From positions 1 through 32,539 of the forward strand of contig NZ_BQID01000029.1 in assembly GCF_021602345.1 (NCBI RefSeq): a stretch of DNA of 32,539 bases. The letters are read 5' to 3'. This DNA comes from Pseudomonas pharyngis. GTDB lineage: Bacteria; Pseudomonadota; Gammaproteobacteria; Pseudomonadales; Pseudomonadaceae. The position numbers and the translations under genes were made by a program. Every line of letters starts with the position of its first letter. The first letter of the stretch is position 1. Below are positions 24,573 to 32,539 of this stretch, piece after piece. The notes below the pieces were generated by a model. It was not told the origin of the DNA. It did no database searches and saw nothing but the letters and a program-made list of their open reading frames with translations.

Positions 24573-24956
24573 ATGCGCTGGTCAGCTTTCAGCCTGTTTG
24601 GCTTACTCAGCCTCTTTGCCGCGATCCCTTCGGTGCAAGCCGCCGGGGAAGATTACGGGGTGCTGATCATTTCCCGCGAGCGCCTGGAAGTGGCGACCTC
24701 CTGCGAAATCGGCGTGTACATCCAGGATCAGCTGTCGGCGCGCCTGTTTCAGGAGCAAAGCACATCGTTCAACCTGCCGCCGGGCAATGTCTCGCTGCGC
24801 CTGAAGCTGCTGCCGGGGCAAATGCCGGGTTGCAACCCGGGCATGCTCGCGCCGGGCTCGCAGGAGATCAGACTGCATGCCGGCGACATCCTGAAATTCC
24901 GCATCGCGATGAACCAGGAAGGCATGTACCTCAAGCCGACCGGTCTCGGCTACTGA
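24573..24956 (+). CDS. Small secreted protein in the copper locus, function unknown
   Basis: I do not recognise this 127-residue protein by family. It has a clear Sec signal peptide (hydrophobic 4-18, cleavage near VQA-AG at 23/24), so the mature protein of about 104 residues is periplasmic. Two cysteines, Cys44 (ATSCEIG) and Cys87 (PGCNPG), could form a disulfide or bind copper; three or four Met residues lie in the second half. Predicted strands suggest a small beta-rich domain. AGGAG lies 10 bases before ATG 24573; longer starts at 24552 or earlier would lose the signal-peptide layout. It sits between copZ and copA, divergent from copZ. Confidence 0.82.
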   Translation: MRWSAFSLFGLLSLFAAIPSVQAAGEDYGVLIISRERLEVATSCEIGVYIQDQLSARLFQEQSTSFNLPPGNVSLRLKLLPGQMPGCNPGMLAPGSQEIRLHAGDILKFRIAMNQEGMYLKPTGLGY

Positions 24957-24973
24957 CACTTTCGGATTGGCGC

Positions 24974-25004
24974 TTGACCTTGCCAGCATGGCAAGGTTGA
25001 TCCT
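24974..25004 (+). promoter_or_regulatory. CueR-type promoter of copA
   Basis: TTGACC (24974-24979), a 19-base spacer and GATCCT (24999-25004) form a MerR-class promoter. The spacer carries the dyad ACCTTGCCA-GCA-TGGCAAGGT, nearly identical to CueR sites of enteric copA genes as I remember them. The copA ATG is 30 bases downstream of the -10. Confidence 0.92.
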
Positions 25005-25033
25005 GTAGGCATCTTCTACAGGGAGTACGACCG

Positions 25034-27427
25034 ATGTCCGATTCCATCACCTTCGATCTGCCCATCAGCGGCATGACCTGCGCCAGTTGCGCCGGCCGTG
25101 TCGAGCGGGCGTTGAGCAAAGTCAGCGGCGCCAGTGCCGTCAGCGTCAACCTCGCCACCGAAAAGGCCCGGGTGCAGGCCCCCGGCGACAGCCTGCCGGC
25201 GCTGATGGAAGCAGTCGAACGCGCCGGTTACAGCGTGCCGCAGCAAACCGTGGAATTGAACATCGACGGCATGACCTGCGCCTCCTGCGTCGGTCGTGTC
25301 GAACGCGCCCTGAACAAGGTTGCGGGGGTGAAAAGCGTCAGCGTCAACCTCGCCAATGAACGCGCCCACCTCGAATTGCTCGGCGCGGTCGACCCGCAAA
25401 CCCTGATCGCCGCCGTGAGCAAGGCCGGTTATTCGGCCAGCCTCTTCGAACTCGAACATCCACAATCCGACAATCGTCAACAGCGCCTGGACCATGAGCG
25501 CTGGGCACTGATCTGCGCCATCGCCCTCGCCTTGCCGCTGGTGCTGCCGATGCTGCTGCAACCGTTCGGCATTCACTGGATGCTGCCGGCCTGGGCGCAG
25601 TTCGCCCTCGCCACCCCGGTGCAATTCATTTTCGGCGCGCGGTTTTATGTGGCCGCGTGGAAAGCCGTGCGCGCCGGCGCCGGCAACATGGACTTGCTGG
25701 TAGCGCTGGGCACCAGCGCCGGATATGGCCTGAGTCTCTACGAATGGGCCACCGCCGACGGAGGCATGCCGCATCTGTATTTCGAAGCCTCTGCGGTAGT
25801 CATCGCTCTGGTGCTGCTCGGCAAATACCTGGAAAGCCGCGCCAAACGCCAGACCGCCAGCGCCATCCGCGCTCTGGAAGCTTTGCGGCCAGAGCGGGCA
25901 ATTCAAGTCATCGATGGCCGTGAACAGGACGTCGCCATCAGCGCCCTGCGTCTTGGCGACCGAGTTCTGGTCAAGCCCGGTGAACGCTTCCCGGTAGACG
26001 GCGAAGTGCTGGAAGGCCAGAGCCATGCCGACGAAGCACTGATCAGCGGCGAGAGCCTGCCGGTGCCCAAGCAACCGGGCGACAAGGTCACCGGCGGCGC
26101 GATCAACGGCGAAGGCCGCTTGCTGGTAAGCACTACGGCGCTCGGTGCGGAAAGCGTGCTGGCGCGGATCATCCGTCTGGTGGAGGACGCCCAGGCTGCG
26201 AAAGCACCGATCCAGAAACTGGTGGATAAGGTCAGTCAGGTGTTCGTACCGACCGTGTTGCTGCTGGCCCTGGCCACGCTGATCGGCTGGTGGCTGTATG
26301 GCGCGCCGCTGGAAACCGCGTTGATCAACGCCGTCGCGGTACTGGTAATCGCCTGCCCCTGCGCCCTCGGCCTGGCGACACCGACCGCGATCATGGCCGG
26401 TACTGGAGTGGCCGCCCGTCACGGGATTTTGATTAAGGACGCCGAGGCACTGGAACGTGCCCATGAAGTCAGCGCCGTGGTGTTCGACAAGACCGGCACC
26501 CTGACCTCCGGCACGCCGCGCATCGCGCATTTCAGCGCGATCGACGGTGATGAAAACGCCCTGCTGACAGCGGCCGGCGCACTGCAACGCGGCAGCGAAC
26601 ATCCGCTGGCCAAAGCGGTGCTGGATGCCTGTGCCGAACGCCGTCTGAGCGTGCCGGATGTCAGCGACAGCCAGTCCCTGACCGGGCGCGGCATCTCCGG
26701 CAGCCTCCATGGTCGGCGCCTGGCGCTGGGCAACCGGCGCTTGCTGGAAGAAAGCGGTCTGAATGCCGGAGACCTGAGCGAGTCCGCCAAGGCTTGGGAA
26801 ACCGAGGGTCGAACGCTGTCCTGGCTGATCGAGCAAAATCCGGCGCCCCGCGTACTCGGGCTGTTCGCCTTCGGCGACACCCTCAAGCCCGGCGCGCTGC
26901 ACGCGGTGCAACAACTGGCCGCGCAGCACATCCACAGCCACCTGCTGACCGGCGACAACCGCGGCAGTGCCCGGGTGGTTGCCGAAGCGCTGGGCATCGA
27001 AAACGTCCACGCCGAAGTGCTGCCGGCGGAAAAAGCCGCCACTGTCGCCGAGCTGAAAAAAACCGGGGTCGTGGCCATGGTCGGCGACGGCATCAACGAC
27101 GCACCGGCGCTGGCCGCCGCGGACATCGGCATCGCCATGGGCGGTGGCACCGACGTGGCCATGCACGCCGCCGGCATAACCCTGATGCGCGGCGATCCAC
27201 GGCTGGTGCCCGCAGCGCTGGAGATCAGCCGCAAGACCTACGCGAAGATCCGCCAGAACCTGTTCTGGGCCTTCGTCTACAACCTGATCGGCATTCCGCT
27301 GGCGGCGTTCGGCTTCCTCAATCCGGTGCTGGCCGGCGCGGCGATGGCCCTGTCGAGCGTCAGCGTGGTGAGCAATGCGCTACTGTTGAAAACCTGGAAA
27401 CCCGAGGATCTGGAGGACAACCGATGA
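25034..27427 (+). CDS. copA: Copper-exporting P1B-type ATPase
   Basis: This 797-residue inner-membrane pump uses ATP to move Cu(I) from cytoplasm to periplasm. It has two N-terminal metal-binding domains with GMTCASC motifs (Cys16/Cys19 and Cys82/Cys85), eight membrane segments, and the transport motif CPC at 441-443. The phosphorylation site is Asp485 in DKTGT. The nucleotide domain carries SEHPLAKA, and the hinge is GDGIND (684-689). All catalytic elements are intact. It is driven by the CueR-type promoter just upstream. Its TGA overlaps the cueR start (ATGA at 27424-27427), so pump and sensor are translationally coupled. Confidence 0.96.
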   Translation: MSDSITFDLPISGMTCASCAGRVERALSKVSGASAVSVNLATEKARVQAPGDSLPALMEAVERAGYSVPQQTVELNIDGMTCASCVGRVERALNKVAGVKSVSVNLANERAHLELLGAVDPQTLIAAVSKAGYSASLFELEHPQSDNRQQRLDHERWALICAIALALPLVLPMLLQPFGIHWMLPAWAQFALATPVQFIFGARFYVAAWKAVRAGAGNMDLLVALGTSAGYGLSLYEWATADGGMPHLYFEASAVVIALVLLGKYLESRAKRQTASAIRALEALRPERAIQVIDGREQDVAISALRLGDRVLVKPGERFPVDGEVLEGQSHADEALISGESLPVPKQPGDKVTGGAINGEGRLLVSTTALGAESVLARIIRLVEDAQAAKAPIQKLVDKVSQVFVPTVLLLALATLIGWWLYGAPLETALINAVAVLVIACPCALGLATPTAIMAGTGVAARHGILIKDAEALERAHEVSAVVFDKTGTLTSGTPRIAHFSAIDGDENALLTAAGALQRGSEHPLAKAVLDACAERRLSVPDVSDSQSLTGRGISGSLHGRRLALGNRRLLEESGLNAGDLSESAKAWETEGRTLSWLIEQNPAPRVLGLFAFGDTLKPGALHAVQQLAAQHIHSHLLTGDNRGSARVVAEALGIENVHAEVLPAEKAATVAELKKTGVVAMVGDGINDAPALAAADIGIAMGGGTDVAMHAAGITLMRGDPRLVPAALEISRKTYAKIRQNLFWAFVYNLIGIPLAAFGFLNPVLAGAAMALSSVSVVSNALLLKTWKPEDLEDNR

Positions 27428-27837
27428 ACATCGGCCAAGCGGCCCGCCACAGTGGCCTGAGCGCGAAGATGATCCGTTATTACGAGTCGATCGGTCTGCT
27501 CAAGGCTGCTCATCGCACCGACAGCGGCTATCGCGTCTACGGTGACGATGACCTGCACACGCTGGCATTCATCAAGCGTTCGCGGGACCTGGGCTTTTCG
27601 CTGGAGGAAGTCGGCAAGCTGCTGACCCTCTGGCAGGATCGCCAGCGCGCCAGCGCCGATGTGAAGGCCCTGGCCCGCCAGCACATCGACGAGCTGAATC
27701 AGAAGATCCGCGAACTCGGCGAACTGCGCGACACTCTGCAGGATCTGGTCGAGCACTGCCACGGCGACCATCGCCCGGACTGTCCGATCCTCAAGGAACT
27801 GGCGTCGGGCTGCTGCGCGCAACCCGCGCGCGCCTGA
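27424..27837 (+). CDS. cueR: CueR copper-responsive MerR-family activator
   Basis: This 137-residue MerR regulator has a helix-turn-helix at 1-70 ([27 protein letters not shown]), a dimerisation helix at about 80-110, and the C-terminal metal loop C-HGDHRPD-C (a C-x7-C spacing as in CueR), followed by a CC pair (SGCC). It senses Cu(I) and activates copA and copZ through the two long-spacer promoters found here. The frame opens far upstream inside copA; ATG 27424 overlapping the copA stop is the true start. Its last 47 bases overlap the 3' end of the convergent MFS gene. Confidence 0.94.
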   Translation: MNIGQAARHSGLSAKMIRYYESIGLLKAAHRTDSGYRVYGDDDLHTLAFIKRSRDLGFSLEEVGKLLTLWQDRQRASADVKALARQHIDELNQKIRELGELRDTLQDLVEHCHGDHRPDCPILKELASGCCAQPARA

Positions 27838-29008
27838 GCAGCAGGATTTTCATCGACAGCACTGTGGCGAGGGGAATGCCGTGGAACAGCAGCACCACGG
27901 CACCCGGCGCCCACCACGCATGGAACGGTGCGGCGATCAGCATGCCGACGCCGAACCCGGTCATCTGCAACAGCGTCAGGAAGCTGAAGATCGGCAGGCG
28001 CAAAGGCTCCGGTTCCCGTTGCAAACGTGACATCAAGCCGACTTCCGAGAAACCGTCGCCCAACCCGGCCGGCAGCGAAAACAGCAACAGACCGACGACG
28101 CTGTGCTGCTGGAACATCAGGATGAATCCGCAGGACATCAGCAGCACGCCGCCGAAATAGCGGCGCTCCAGATGGATGTTGTCAGTGCCGTTCAGGCGAC
28201 TGGCGATCCGCGCGCCGAGCAGTTTGCCGACGGCCCACACTGCGAGCATCAGGCCCAGCGTGGTGCTCGCCGAGTCCGGCGTCAGCAGTTTGGAGATGAT
28301 CGGAAAACCGACGTTGTGCGCAGCGCTGCCAAGGGTGTCGGCCATGGTCACCGCCAGCATCGCGGCCACCACCGGCGCACTGCGCAACCCCTGCACCAAG
28401 GCTGACCATTCGCTGCGCTCATCGCTTGATTCGGCCAAAGGCTCCGGTGCACTGAACCGCAGCGGCGCAATCAACACCGCCGCCAACAGATAGGTCACCG
28501 CGTTCAGCGCGAATACCGTTTCAAAACCAAACCCCGCGACCAGCAACCCGGACACCAGACTGCCGCCGACCATCGCCATGGACGAGGCGGACGTGATCCA
28601 GGCATTGGTCTTGAGCAACTGCGCCGGCTCGATCAAGCGCGGCAACTGACTGTTGAGGCCGATGGCGAACATCGAATTGCCAAAGCCCAGGCCGAACGCA
28701 ATCAGCGGCAGCCACAACGCTTGCTGGCTGACCGGCACGATCAGCAACAAACCGAGCACTGTGGCGCGCAATAGATCGAAGGCAATCAACGGCAAGCGAC
28801 CGCTGCATCGACGATAAAACGCGGTGCCGATCAGGCTGGCAAAAATCCCGCCGCCCACGCGACTGGCGAGAAAGATCCCCACGCTCATCGCGCTGTTGCT
28901 CAGCAGGTAGACATAAGTGGCCAGCGCAACCATGTTGAGGAACGCGCCGAAATCGGAGATCAGCCGCGCCGTGATGATCAGCCGGGCATTGCGGGAAGTG
29001 CTGGTCAC
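27791..29008 (-). CDS. MFS exporter, EntS/MFS_3-like
   Basis: This is a roughly 405-residue twelve-segment MFS protein of the MFS_3/EntS type, whose members export siderophores, macrolides or other amphiphilic compounds. Recognisable are RLISDFGAFLNMVALATYVY in segment 1, the RVGGG loop, and LNSQLPRLIEPAQLLKTNAW before segment 5, a group hallmark. A TTG at 29014 is in frame, but it abuts the AAGGA ribosome site; GTG 29008 is 6 bases from it, so I prefer that start. The 3' end overlaps cueR by 47 bases in antisense. There is no metal-binding signature, so the link to copper may be positional only. The substrate is unknown. Confidence 0.85.
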   Translation of the reverse strand: MTSTSRNARLIITARLISDFGAFLNMVALATYVYLLSNSAMSVGIFLASRVGGGIFASLIGTAFYRRCSGRLPLIAFDLLRATVLGLLLIVPVSQQALWLPLIAFGLGFGNSMFAIGLNSQLPRLIEPAQLLKTNAWITSASSMAMVGGSLVSGLLVAGFGFETVFALNAVTYLLAAVLIAPLRFSAPEPLAESSDERSEWSALVQGLRSAPVVAAMLAVTMADTLGSAAHNVGFPIISKLLTPDSASTTLGLMLAVWAVGKLLGARIASRLNGTDNIHLERRYFGGVLLMSCGFILMFQQHSVVGLLLFSLPAGLGDGFSEVGLMSRLQREPEPLRLPIFSFLTLLQMTGFGVGMLIAAPFHAWWAPGAVVLLFHGIPLATVLSMKILLLRRARVARSSPTPVP

Positions 29009-29027
29009 AATCAATCCTTGAATGTGT

Positions 29028-29051
29028 AAAACCCGGCCGAAGCCGGGTTTT
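29028..29051. terminator. Bidirectional-looking terminator between RIO kinase and MFS gene
   Basis: A perfect 10-base-pair stem AAAACCCGGC / GCCGGGTTTT has a tetraloop that reads TTCG on the minus strand, an unusually stable loop. T runs follow on both strands. It lies 14 bases after the RIO-kinase stop and 20 bases before the MFS start, so it ends the kinase transcript. Confidence 0.88.
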
Positions 29052-29064
29052 GTTTTTCAGATGC

Positions 29065-29961
29065 TCACTGCATCCACGGTGGTGGCGGAGGTTCGTCGGA
29101 CTTGCCCTTGGGCTCGTCGTCCGCCGCACGGATGGCTTGCTTGCGCTCCTCATCCAGACGCGCCGCTTCGATCTCGCGCAGCACCCCGCCGACATCGGCC
29201 AGGTCCTCGGGATCGTCGAACTCGCCGGTCAGCACGCTGGCCGGGTGCAACGTACCCGCTTCGTACAGCGCCCACATTTCCTTGGCGTACTTGGTCTTCT
29301 TCAACTCCGGGGCGAAGCGGCCGAAGTACGACGCCATGTTGCCGACGTCACGCTCCAGCATGCTGAACGCATGGTTGTTGCCCGCCGCGTCCACCGCTTG
29401 CGGCAGGTCGATGATGACCGGCCCCGTCGGCGTCAGCAGCACGTTGAACTCCGAAAGGTCACCGTGCACCAGACCGGTACACAACATCAGCACGATCTGC
29501 GAAATCAGGAACGCGTGATACTCGCGGGCCTGATCTGGCTCCAGCACTACGTCGTTCAGACGCGGCGCGGCATCCCCGTATTCATCGGCCACCAGTTCCA
29601 TCAGCAGCACGCCTTCGAGGAAGTCGTACGGCTTGGGCACCCGCACACCCGCGCCGGCCAGACGGAACAGCGCCGCGACCTCGGCATTCTGCCAGGCGTC
29701 TTCGGTCTCTTTGCGACCGAATTTCGACCCCTTGGCCATCGCCCGGGCCTGTCGGCTGTTGCGAACCTTGCGGCCTTCCTGATATTCGGCCGCCTGGCGG
29801 AAACTGCGTTTGTTCGCCTCCTTGTAGACCTTTGCGCAACGTAACTGATTGCCGCAGCGCACCACATAAACAGCTGCTTCTTTGCCACTCATGAGTGGAC
29901 GCAGCACTTCGTCGACCAGACCGTCCTCGATCAGGGGTTCAATGCGTTTTGGAGTCTTCAT
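29065..29961 (-). CDS. RIO-family atypical serine kinase
   Basis: This 298-residue protein is an atypical protein kinase of the RIO1-like group. The fold starts with SGKEAAVYVV (25-34), where the flexible P-loop is replaced by the RIO type. The ATP lysine is Lys44 (CAKVYK), the catalytic loop is HGDLSEFN (166-173, with Asp168 and Asn173), and the metal-binding Asp185 is in IIDLPQAVD. Bacterial RIO proteins are poorly understood; roles in ribosome-linked phosphorylation are assumed from archaeal and eukaryotic relatives. The C-terminus is charged and ends in a run of prolines (PPPPPW). It is a single gene with its own terminator. The active-site residues are complete. Confidence 0.92.
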   Translation of the reverse strand: MKTPKRIEPLIEDGLVDEVLRPLMSGKEAAVYVVRCGNQLRCAKVYKEANKRSFRQAAEYQEGRKVRNSRQARAMAKGSKFGRKETEDAWQNAEVAALFRLAGAGVRVPKPYDFLEGVLLMELVADEYGDAAPRLNDVVLEPDQAREYHAFLISQIVLMLCTGLVHGDLSEFNVLLTPTGPVIIDLPQAVDAAGNNHAFSMLERDVGNMASYFGRFAPELKKTKYAKEMWALYEAGTLHPASVLTGEFDDPEDLADVGGVLREIEAARLDEERKQAIRAADDEPKGKSDEPPPPPWMQ

Positions 29962-30226
29962 CAGCTTTTATTGTGGGTCCTTTATTACCAAACACGCGAA
30001 TGTCATTCGTTATACGGCAATCCTCGCATCACGGGGAGGGGTTGCCGACCTGTGAACCTGTGGATGCACACACTGTGCCGGATAAATCAGGTCAATTCGC
30101 CTCTTTATCGACCGCTTCGAATCATAGCCGAGGCTGGCGAATTTATAGGCGCCAGGACTTGAGGGCATTTGCGACAGAATCTGACATCCCGCCGCACACA
30201 GCTCGTAAGAATTTTCTCTTCCGGCC

Positions 30227-30253
30227 TCAATTTCCCTCTTCATCAGCCGATTT
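30227..30253 (+). promoter_or_regulatory. Sigma-28 (FliA)-like promoter of the chemoreceptor
   Basis: TCAATTTC (30227-30234), an 11-base spacer and GCCGATTT (30246-30253) resemble the FliA consensus TAAAGTTT-N11-GCCGATAA, with 6 of 8 bases in the -10 and 5 of 8 in the -35. The spacing is exact. Chemoreceptor genes are commonly under FliA control with the flagellar regulon. Confidence 0.6.
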
Positions 30254-30270
30254 CCTCTGAGACAGAGGAA
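30252..30270. promoter_or_regulatory. Palindrome at the predicted chemoreceptor transcription start
   Basis: A perfect inverted repeat TTCCTCTG / CAGAGGAA with a 3-base centre overlaps the end of the FliA-like -10 and the expected start site. It could be an operator or a 5' mRNA hairpin. Confidence 0.4.
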
Positions 30271-30402
30271 CTTGTCCGACAATCGTTCCAAAAAAATCTT
30301 CGATGTCGCACCCAGGGAAACGGGTGAGAAATAGGTTTTTCGGCTGCCAATAACCGCGAGTCATCTGCACTGCGTGGGCCTACAAGAAAATCTGGAGCGC
30401 GG

Positions 30403-32349
30403 ATGAACATCAAACAGAAGTTGACCTGGGCGTTTGCAATCATCGCCTGCTTGCCCGTGGTGCTGGTCGCCACGCTGGTGGTACTGAACCTGCGCAGCGA
30501 TGCCCGGGACGATTTTGTCGACAGCAGCGGGCGCGAGATCCGTCAGGTCAGCAATGCCATGCAGCTGTTTTTCGACGGCATCAGCCAGAACGTCGATTAC
30601 CTGGCGGCGCAGCCGCTGGTGAAGAACGCCGACGGCAGCGTTCGCAGCCGCATGAGCGCCAACGCCGCCGATACCTCCGATGGCGAGATCGACAAGCAAC
30701 TGTTTGCACTGTTCGAAGGGCTGGCCAAATCCCACCCGGCCTACTCCTACGTCTCCTATGGATTGAACAGCGGCGGCTATGCCTTCTGGCCGGGCGATCC
30801 GAAGATGGCCAACTACGACCCGCGCACCCGCCCCTGGTACAAGACGGCCATGGCCAACCCGGGCAAGACCCTGCGCACCGAGGCCTATTACTGGGCCGGC
30901 GACGACGCGGTTCTGGTCAGCACCGTGCGCGCGGTCGCCAACCAGTTGGGCGCCCAGGGTGGCGTGGTCAACATTGACGTGTCGCTCAAGCAACTGACCG
31001 AGATCGTCAAACAGATCAAGCTCGGTGAAAGCGGTTACCTGATGCTGATGGAAAACACCGGCACGGTGCTGGTCGACCCGAAACAACCGGAGCACAACTT
31101 CAAACGACTCGACAGCCTCGGCGACGGCTACGCGCAACTGGCCAAGGCCGGCAAAGGCCTGGTTGACATCGAGCTCAACGGCGAGCGCTACATGGCCAAC
31201 GTCTGGCCCTCGGAGCAACTGGGCTGGACCTTTATCGGCCTGATCAAACAGAACGAAGTGATGAGTTCCGCCACTCAACTGACCTGGCTGATCGCGATCA
31301 TCGCTGCAGTGCTGGCGGTGTTCTTCGCGGTGGTCGGCGCCAGTTTCGCCAGCCTCATCGTGCGGCCGATCCGCAGTGTGGCCAGCGGTCTGGAAGGCAT
31401 CGCCCAGGGCGAAGGCGACCTGACCAAGAGCCTCGATATCCGTGGCAGCGACGAAACCGCGCAACTGGCCAACTGGTTCAACCAGTTCCTCACCGCGATC
31501 CGCAGCCTGATTCAGCATATCGGTGGCGCGGCCGGAAAAATCCTCGCCACTTCGCAGAGCTCGACCCGGGTCTCCGGCGACATGGCCGAAGCCGCCGGAC
31601 GCCAGCGCGAAGCGGTGGACATGGTCTCGACCGCGTTCCACGAAATGGTCGCCACCGCCAACGAAGTCGCCCGCTCGTGCAGCCAGGCGGCGGAGTCGGC
31701 CGACAGCGGCCAGCGCCAGGCCCGCGAAGGTCAGCAGCAGATCGATGCGGCGGTGCACAGCGTCGATCAACTGAGCCAGGAGCTGGAGCAATCGGCGCAG
31801 TCGATGCAGCAACTGGAGCGCGACAGCAACGACATCCAGTCGATCCTCGGCACCATCCGCTCCATCGCCGAACAGACCAACCTGCTGGCGCTCAACGCGG
31901 CCATCGAAGCGGCGCGGGCCGGTGAGCAGGGTCGTGGTTTTGCGGTGGTGGCCGATGAGGTTCGCGCACTGGCCAAACGCACGGCGGATTCGACGGCGGA
32001 AATCGACGGGCTGCTGGGCAACCTGGCCAAACGCACCAGCGCGGTGACTCAGCAGATGCGCGCCAGCCTCGATGTTTCGCAGCAATCGGTGGCACGCATC
32101 GGCGAAGCGCGAGAAAGCTTCGGTCAGATCCGTGAGTCGGTGGATGTGATTCGCGACATGAACACGCAGATCGCCACGGCCGCTGAAGAGCAGCATCAGG
32201 TGGCTGAGGACATCAATCGGCATATCAGCCAGATTCATGGTGATGCGCAGTTGGTGGCGGAGCTGGCGAATTCGGCGCGGCTGGATTCACAGAGTCTGGC
32301 GGGGCTGTCGAATGAGCTGGATGGGTTGGTGCGCAGGTTCCGGACTTGA
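30403..32349 (+). CDS. Methyl-accepting chemotaxis protein with dCache sensor
   Basis: This 648-residue transmembrane chemoreceptor has a first membrane segment at about 9-30 and a periplasmic double-Cache (dCache_1) ligand domain at about 36-280 that contains DPRTRPWY (139-146), a conserved ligand-pocket element. The second membrane segment lies at about 292-320, followed by HAMP (about 321-375) and a cytoplasmic coiled coil. Its signalling tip runs through [20 protein letters not shown], at about 490-521. No CheR-docking pentapeptide ends the protein (RRFRT). N-terminus and sensor resemble the TlpQ/McpU group that senses polyamines and histamine, as far as I remember; amines are therefore a guess. 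A FliA-like promoter lies 150 bases upstream. The ATG has GGAG-type purines before it. Confidence 0.93.
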   Translation: MNIKQKLTWAFAIIACLPVVLVATLVVLNLRSDARDDFVDSSGREIRQVSNAMQLFFDGISQNVDYLAAQPLVKNADGSVRSRMSANAADTSDGEIDKQLFALFEGLAKSHPAYSYVSYGLNSGGYAFWPGDPKMANYDPRTRPWYKTAMANPGKTLRTEAYYWAGDDAVLVSTVRAVANQLGAQGGVVNIDVSLKQLTEIVKQIKLGESGYLMLMENTGTVLVDPKQPEHNFKRLDSLGDGYAQLAKAGKGLVDIELNGERYMANVWPSEQLGWTFIGLIKQNEVMSSATQLTWLIAIIAAVLAVFFAVVGASFASLIVRPIRSVASGLEGIAQGEGDLTKSLDIRGSDETAQLANWFNQFLTAIRSLIQHIGGAAGKILATSQSSTRVSGDMAEAAGRQREAVDMVSTAFHEMVATANEVARSCSQAAESADSGQRQAREGQQQIDAAVHSVDQLSQELEQSAQSMQQLERDSNDIQSILGTIRSIAEQTNLLALNAAIEAARAGEQGRGFAVVADEVRALAKRTADSTAEIDGLLGNLAKRTSAVTQQMRASLDVSQQSVARIGEARESFGQIRESVDVIRDMNTQIATAAEEQHQVAEDINRHISQIHGDAQLVAELANSARLDSQSLAGLSNELDGLVRRFRT

Positions 32350-32370
32350 GATTGGGGGCAACCTTAAAAG

Positions 32371-32409
32371 CCCCCTCACCCCAGCCCTCTCCCGGGGGGA
32401 GAGGGAGCC
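32371..32409. repeat. Intergenic CCCTCACCCCAGCCCTCTCCC-type repeat, copy 1
   Basis: A 39-base repeat common between Pseudomonas genes, with a 9-base-pair hairpin CCCTCTCCC / GGGAGAGGG (32385-32405). It lies 21 bases after the chemoreceptor stop and may act as its terminator. An inverted copy begins at 32514. Confidence 0.75.
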
Positions 32410-32513
32410 GACCGAGTTGTCTTGCGTCATACATCGACCTGAAAAAAAGTGTCGATTATGGATTCACAACCAATCTCTCACGTCGGTGAACCTCTCCAAT
32501 ATCCCCCAATCAG

Positions 32514-32539
32514 TCCCCTCTCCCTCCGGGAGAGGGTTA
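32514..32539. repeat. Intergenic repeat, inverted copy 2 (cut by window edge)
   Basis: The same hairpin CCCTCTCCC / GGGAGAGGG with a 3-base loop lies at 32516-32536. It is followed by TTA, which would continue into the complement of copy 1, so this copy is inverted. About 105 unremarkable bases separate the two. Confidence 0.7.

Larger units (their letters stand above)
29962..30402. other. 441-base intergenic region before the chemoreceptor
   Basis: This is the divergent region between the RIO kinase and the chemoreceptor, with no credible gene. It contains a sigma-28-like promoter (30227-30253) and a perfect short palindrome directly after it (30252-30270). An AT-rich block at 29966-30015 probably holds the kinase promoter. 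The remainder is unremarkable. Confidence 0.5.

Noticed and set aside
25016-27166. 716-codon open frame antisense to copA
   Set aside because: The opposite strand carries a complete CopA with all motifs. Long antisense frames are normal in GC-rich Pseudomonas genes, and this one has no recognisable domain.
26794-27423. Long N-terminal extension of CueR
   Set aside because: It lies wholly inside copA in another frame; the MerR domain starts exactly at ATG 27424.
29895-30291. Small open frames upstream of the chemoreceptor
   Set aside because: They lack ribosome sites, overlap the kinase start or the promoter, and show no domain or typical codon use.

Overview
The window looks like a chromosomal segment of a Pseudomonas of the fluorescens/putida type. 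This rests on protein recognition (a typical Pseudomonas beta-alanine:pyruvate transaminase, a CueR/CopA/CopZ copper locus, a purine-salvage gene order resembling the PA0130-PA0148 stretch of P. aeruginosa as I remember it), on high-GC codon use, and on intergenic GTGGGAGC-type REP doublets that are characteristic of this genus. No database search was run. There is no phage, integron or insertion sequence. Apart from the repeats this is core-like chromosome.

Layout. (1) 1-320: tandem strong leftward promoters with rRNA-type features, so an rRNA (or other stable-RNA) operon probably lies just left of the window. (2) 325-3384: beta-alanine catabolism on the minus strand (transaminase, then CoA-acylating semialdehyde dehydrogenase), with a divergent LysR regulator at 3385 and a perfect palindrome in the shared promoter region. 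(3) 4401-5641: a RutR-like TetR regulator and a YigZ/IMPACT protein. (4) 5642-6178: a non-coding region with three perfect DnaA boxes. (5) 6179-9775: an ABC importer for nucleosides or nucleobases (ATPase and two permeases). (6) 9772-11345: a small membrane protein facing a MerR regulator across a MerR-type promoter, followed by an SDR oxidoreductase. (7) 11529-17516: purine salvage: 8-oxoguanine deaminase, a ChaA-type antiporter in the opposite orientation, a BMP-family solute-binding protein, an isopenicillin-N-synthase-like Fe(II)/2-oxoglutarate oxygenase and adenine deaminase.

(8) 17637-19880: an MFS metabolite transporter preceded by an ArsR-type regulator. (9) 20185-22570: a LysR regulator divergent from a quinol-monooxygenase-like protein and a quinone-oxidoreductase-like MDR enzyme. 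(10) 22737-24123: an orphan 57-residue protein and a Bcr/CflA drug exporter. (11) 24227-27837: a copper module: copZ, a small secreted protein, copA and cueR, with two CueR-type promoters. (12) 27791-29961: an MFS exporter and a RIO-family kinase. (13) 30403-32349: a dCache chemoreceptor with a sigma-28-like promoter, followed by inverted copies of another intergenic repeat.

How the genes fit together. The importer and its binding protein would bring purines into the cell. 8-oxoguanine deaminase would yield urate and adenine deaminase hypoxanthine. The oxygenase, placed between binding protein and deaminase, has no assigned substrate and is the best candidate here for undescribed chemistry. 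The RutR-like regulator and the beta-alanine genes suggest a pyrimidine link, because beta-alanine is a product of reductive uracil breakdown. The copper locus is a self-contained CueR regulon containing one uncharacterised periplasmic protein.
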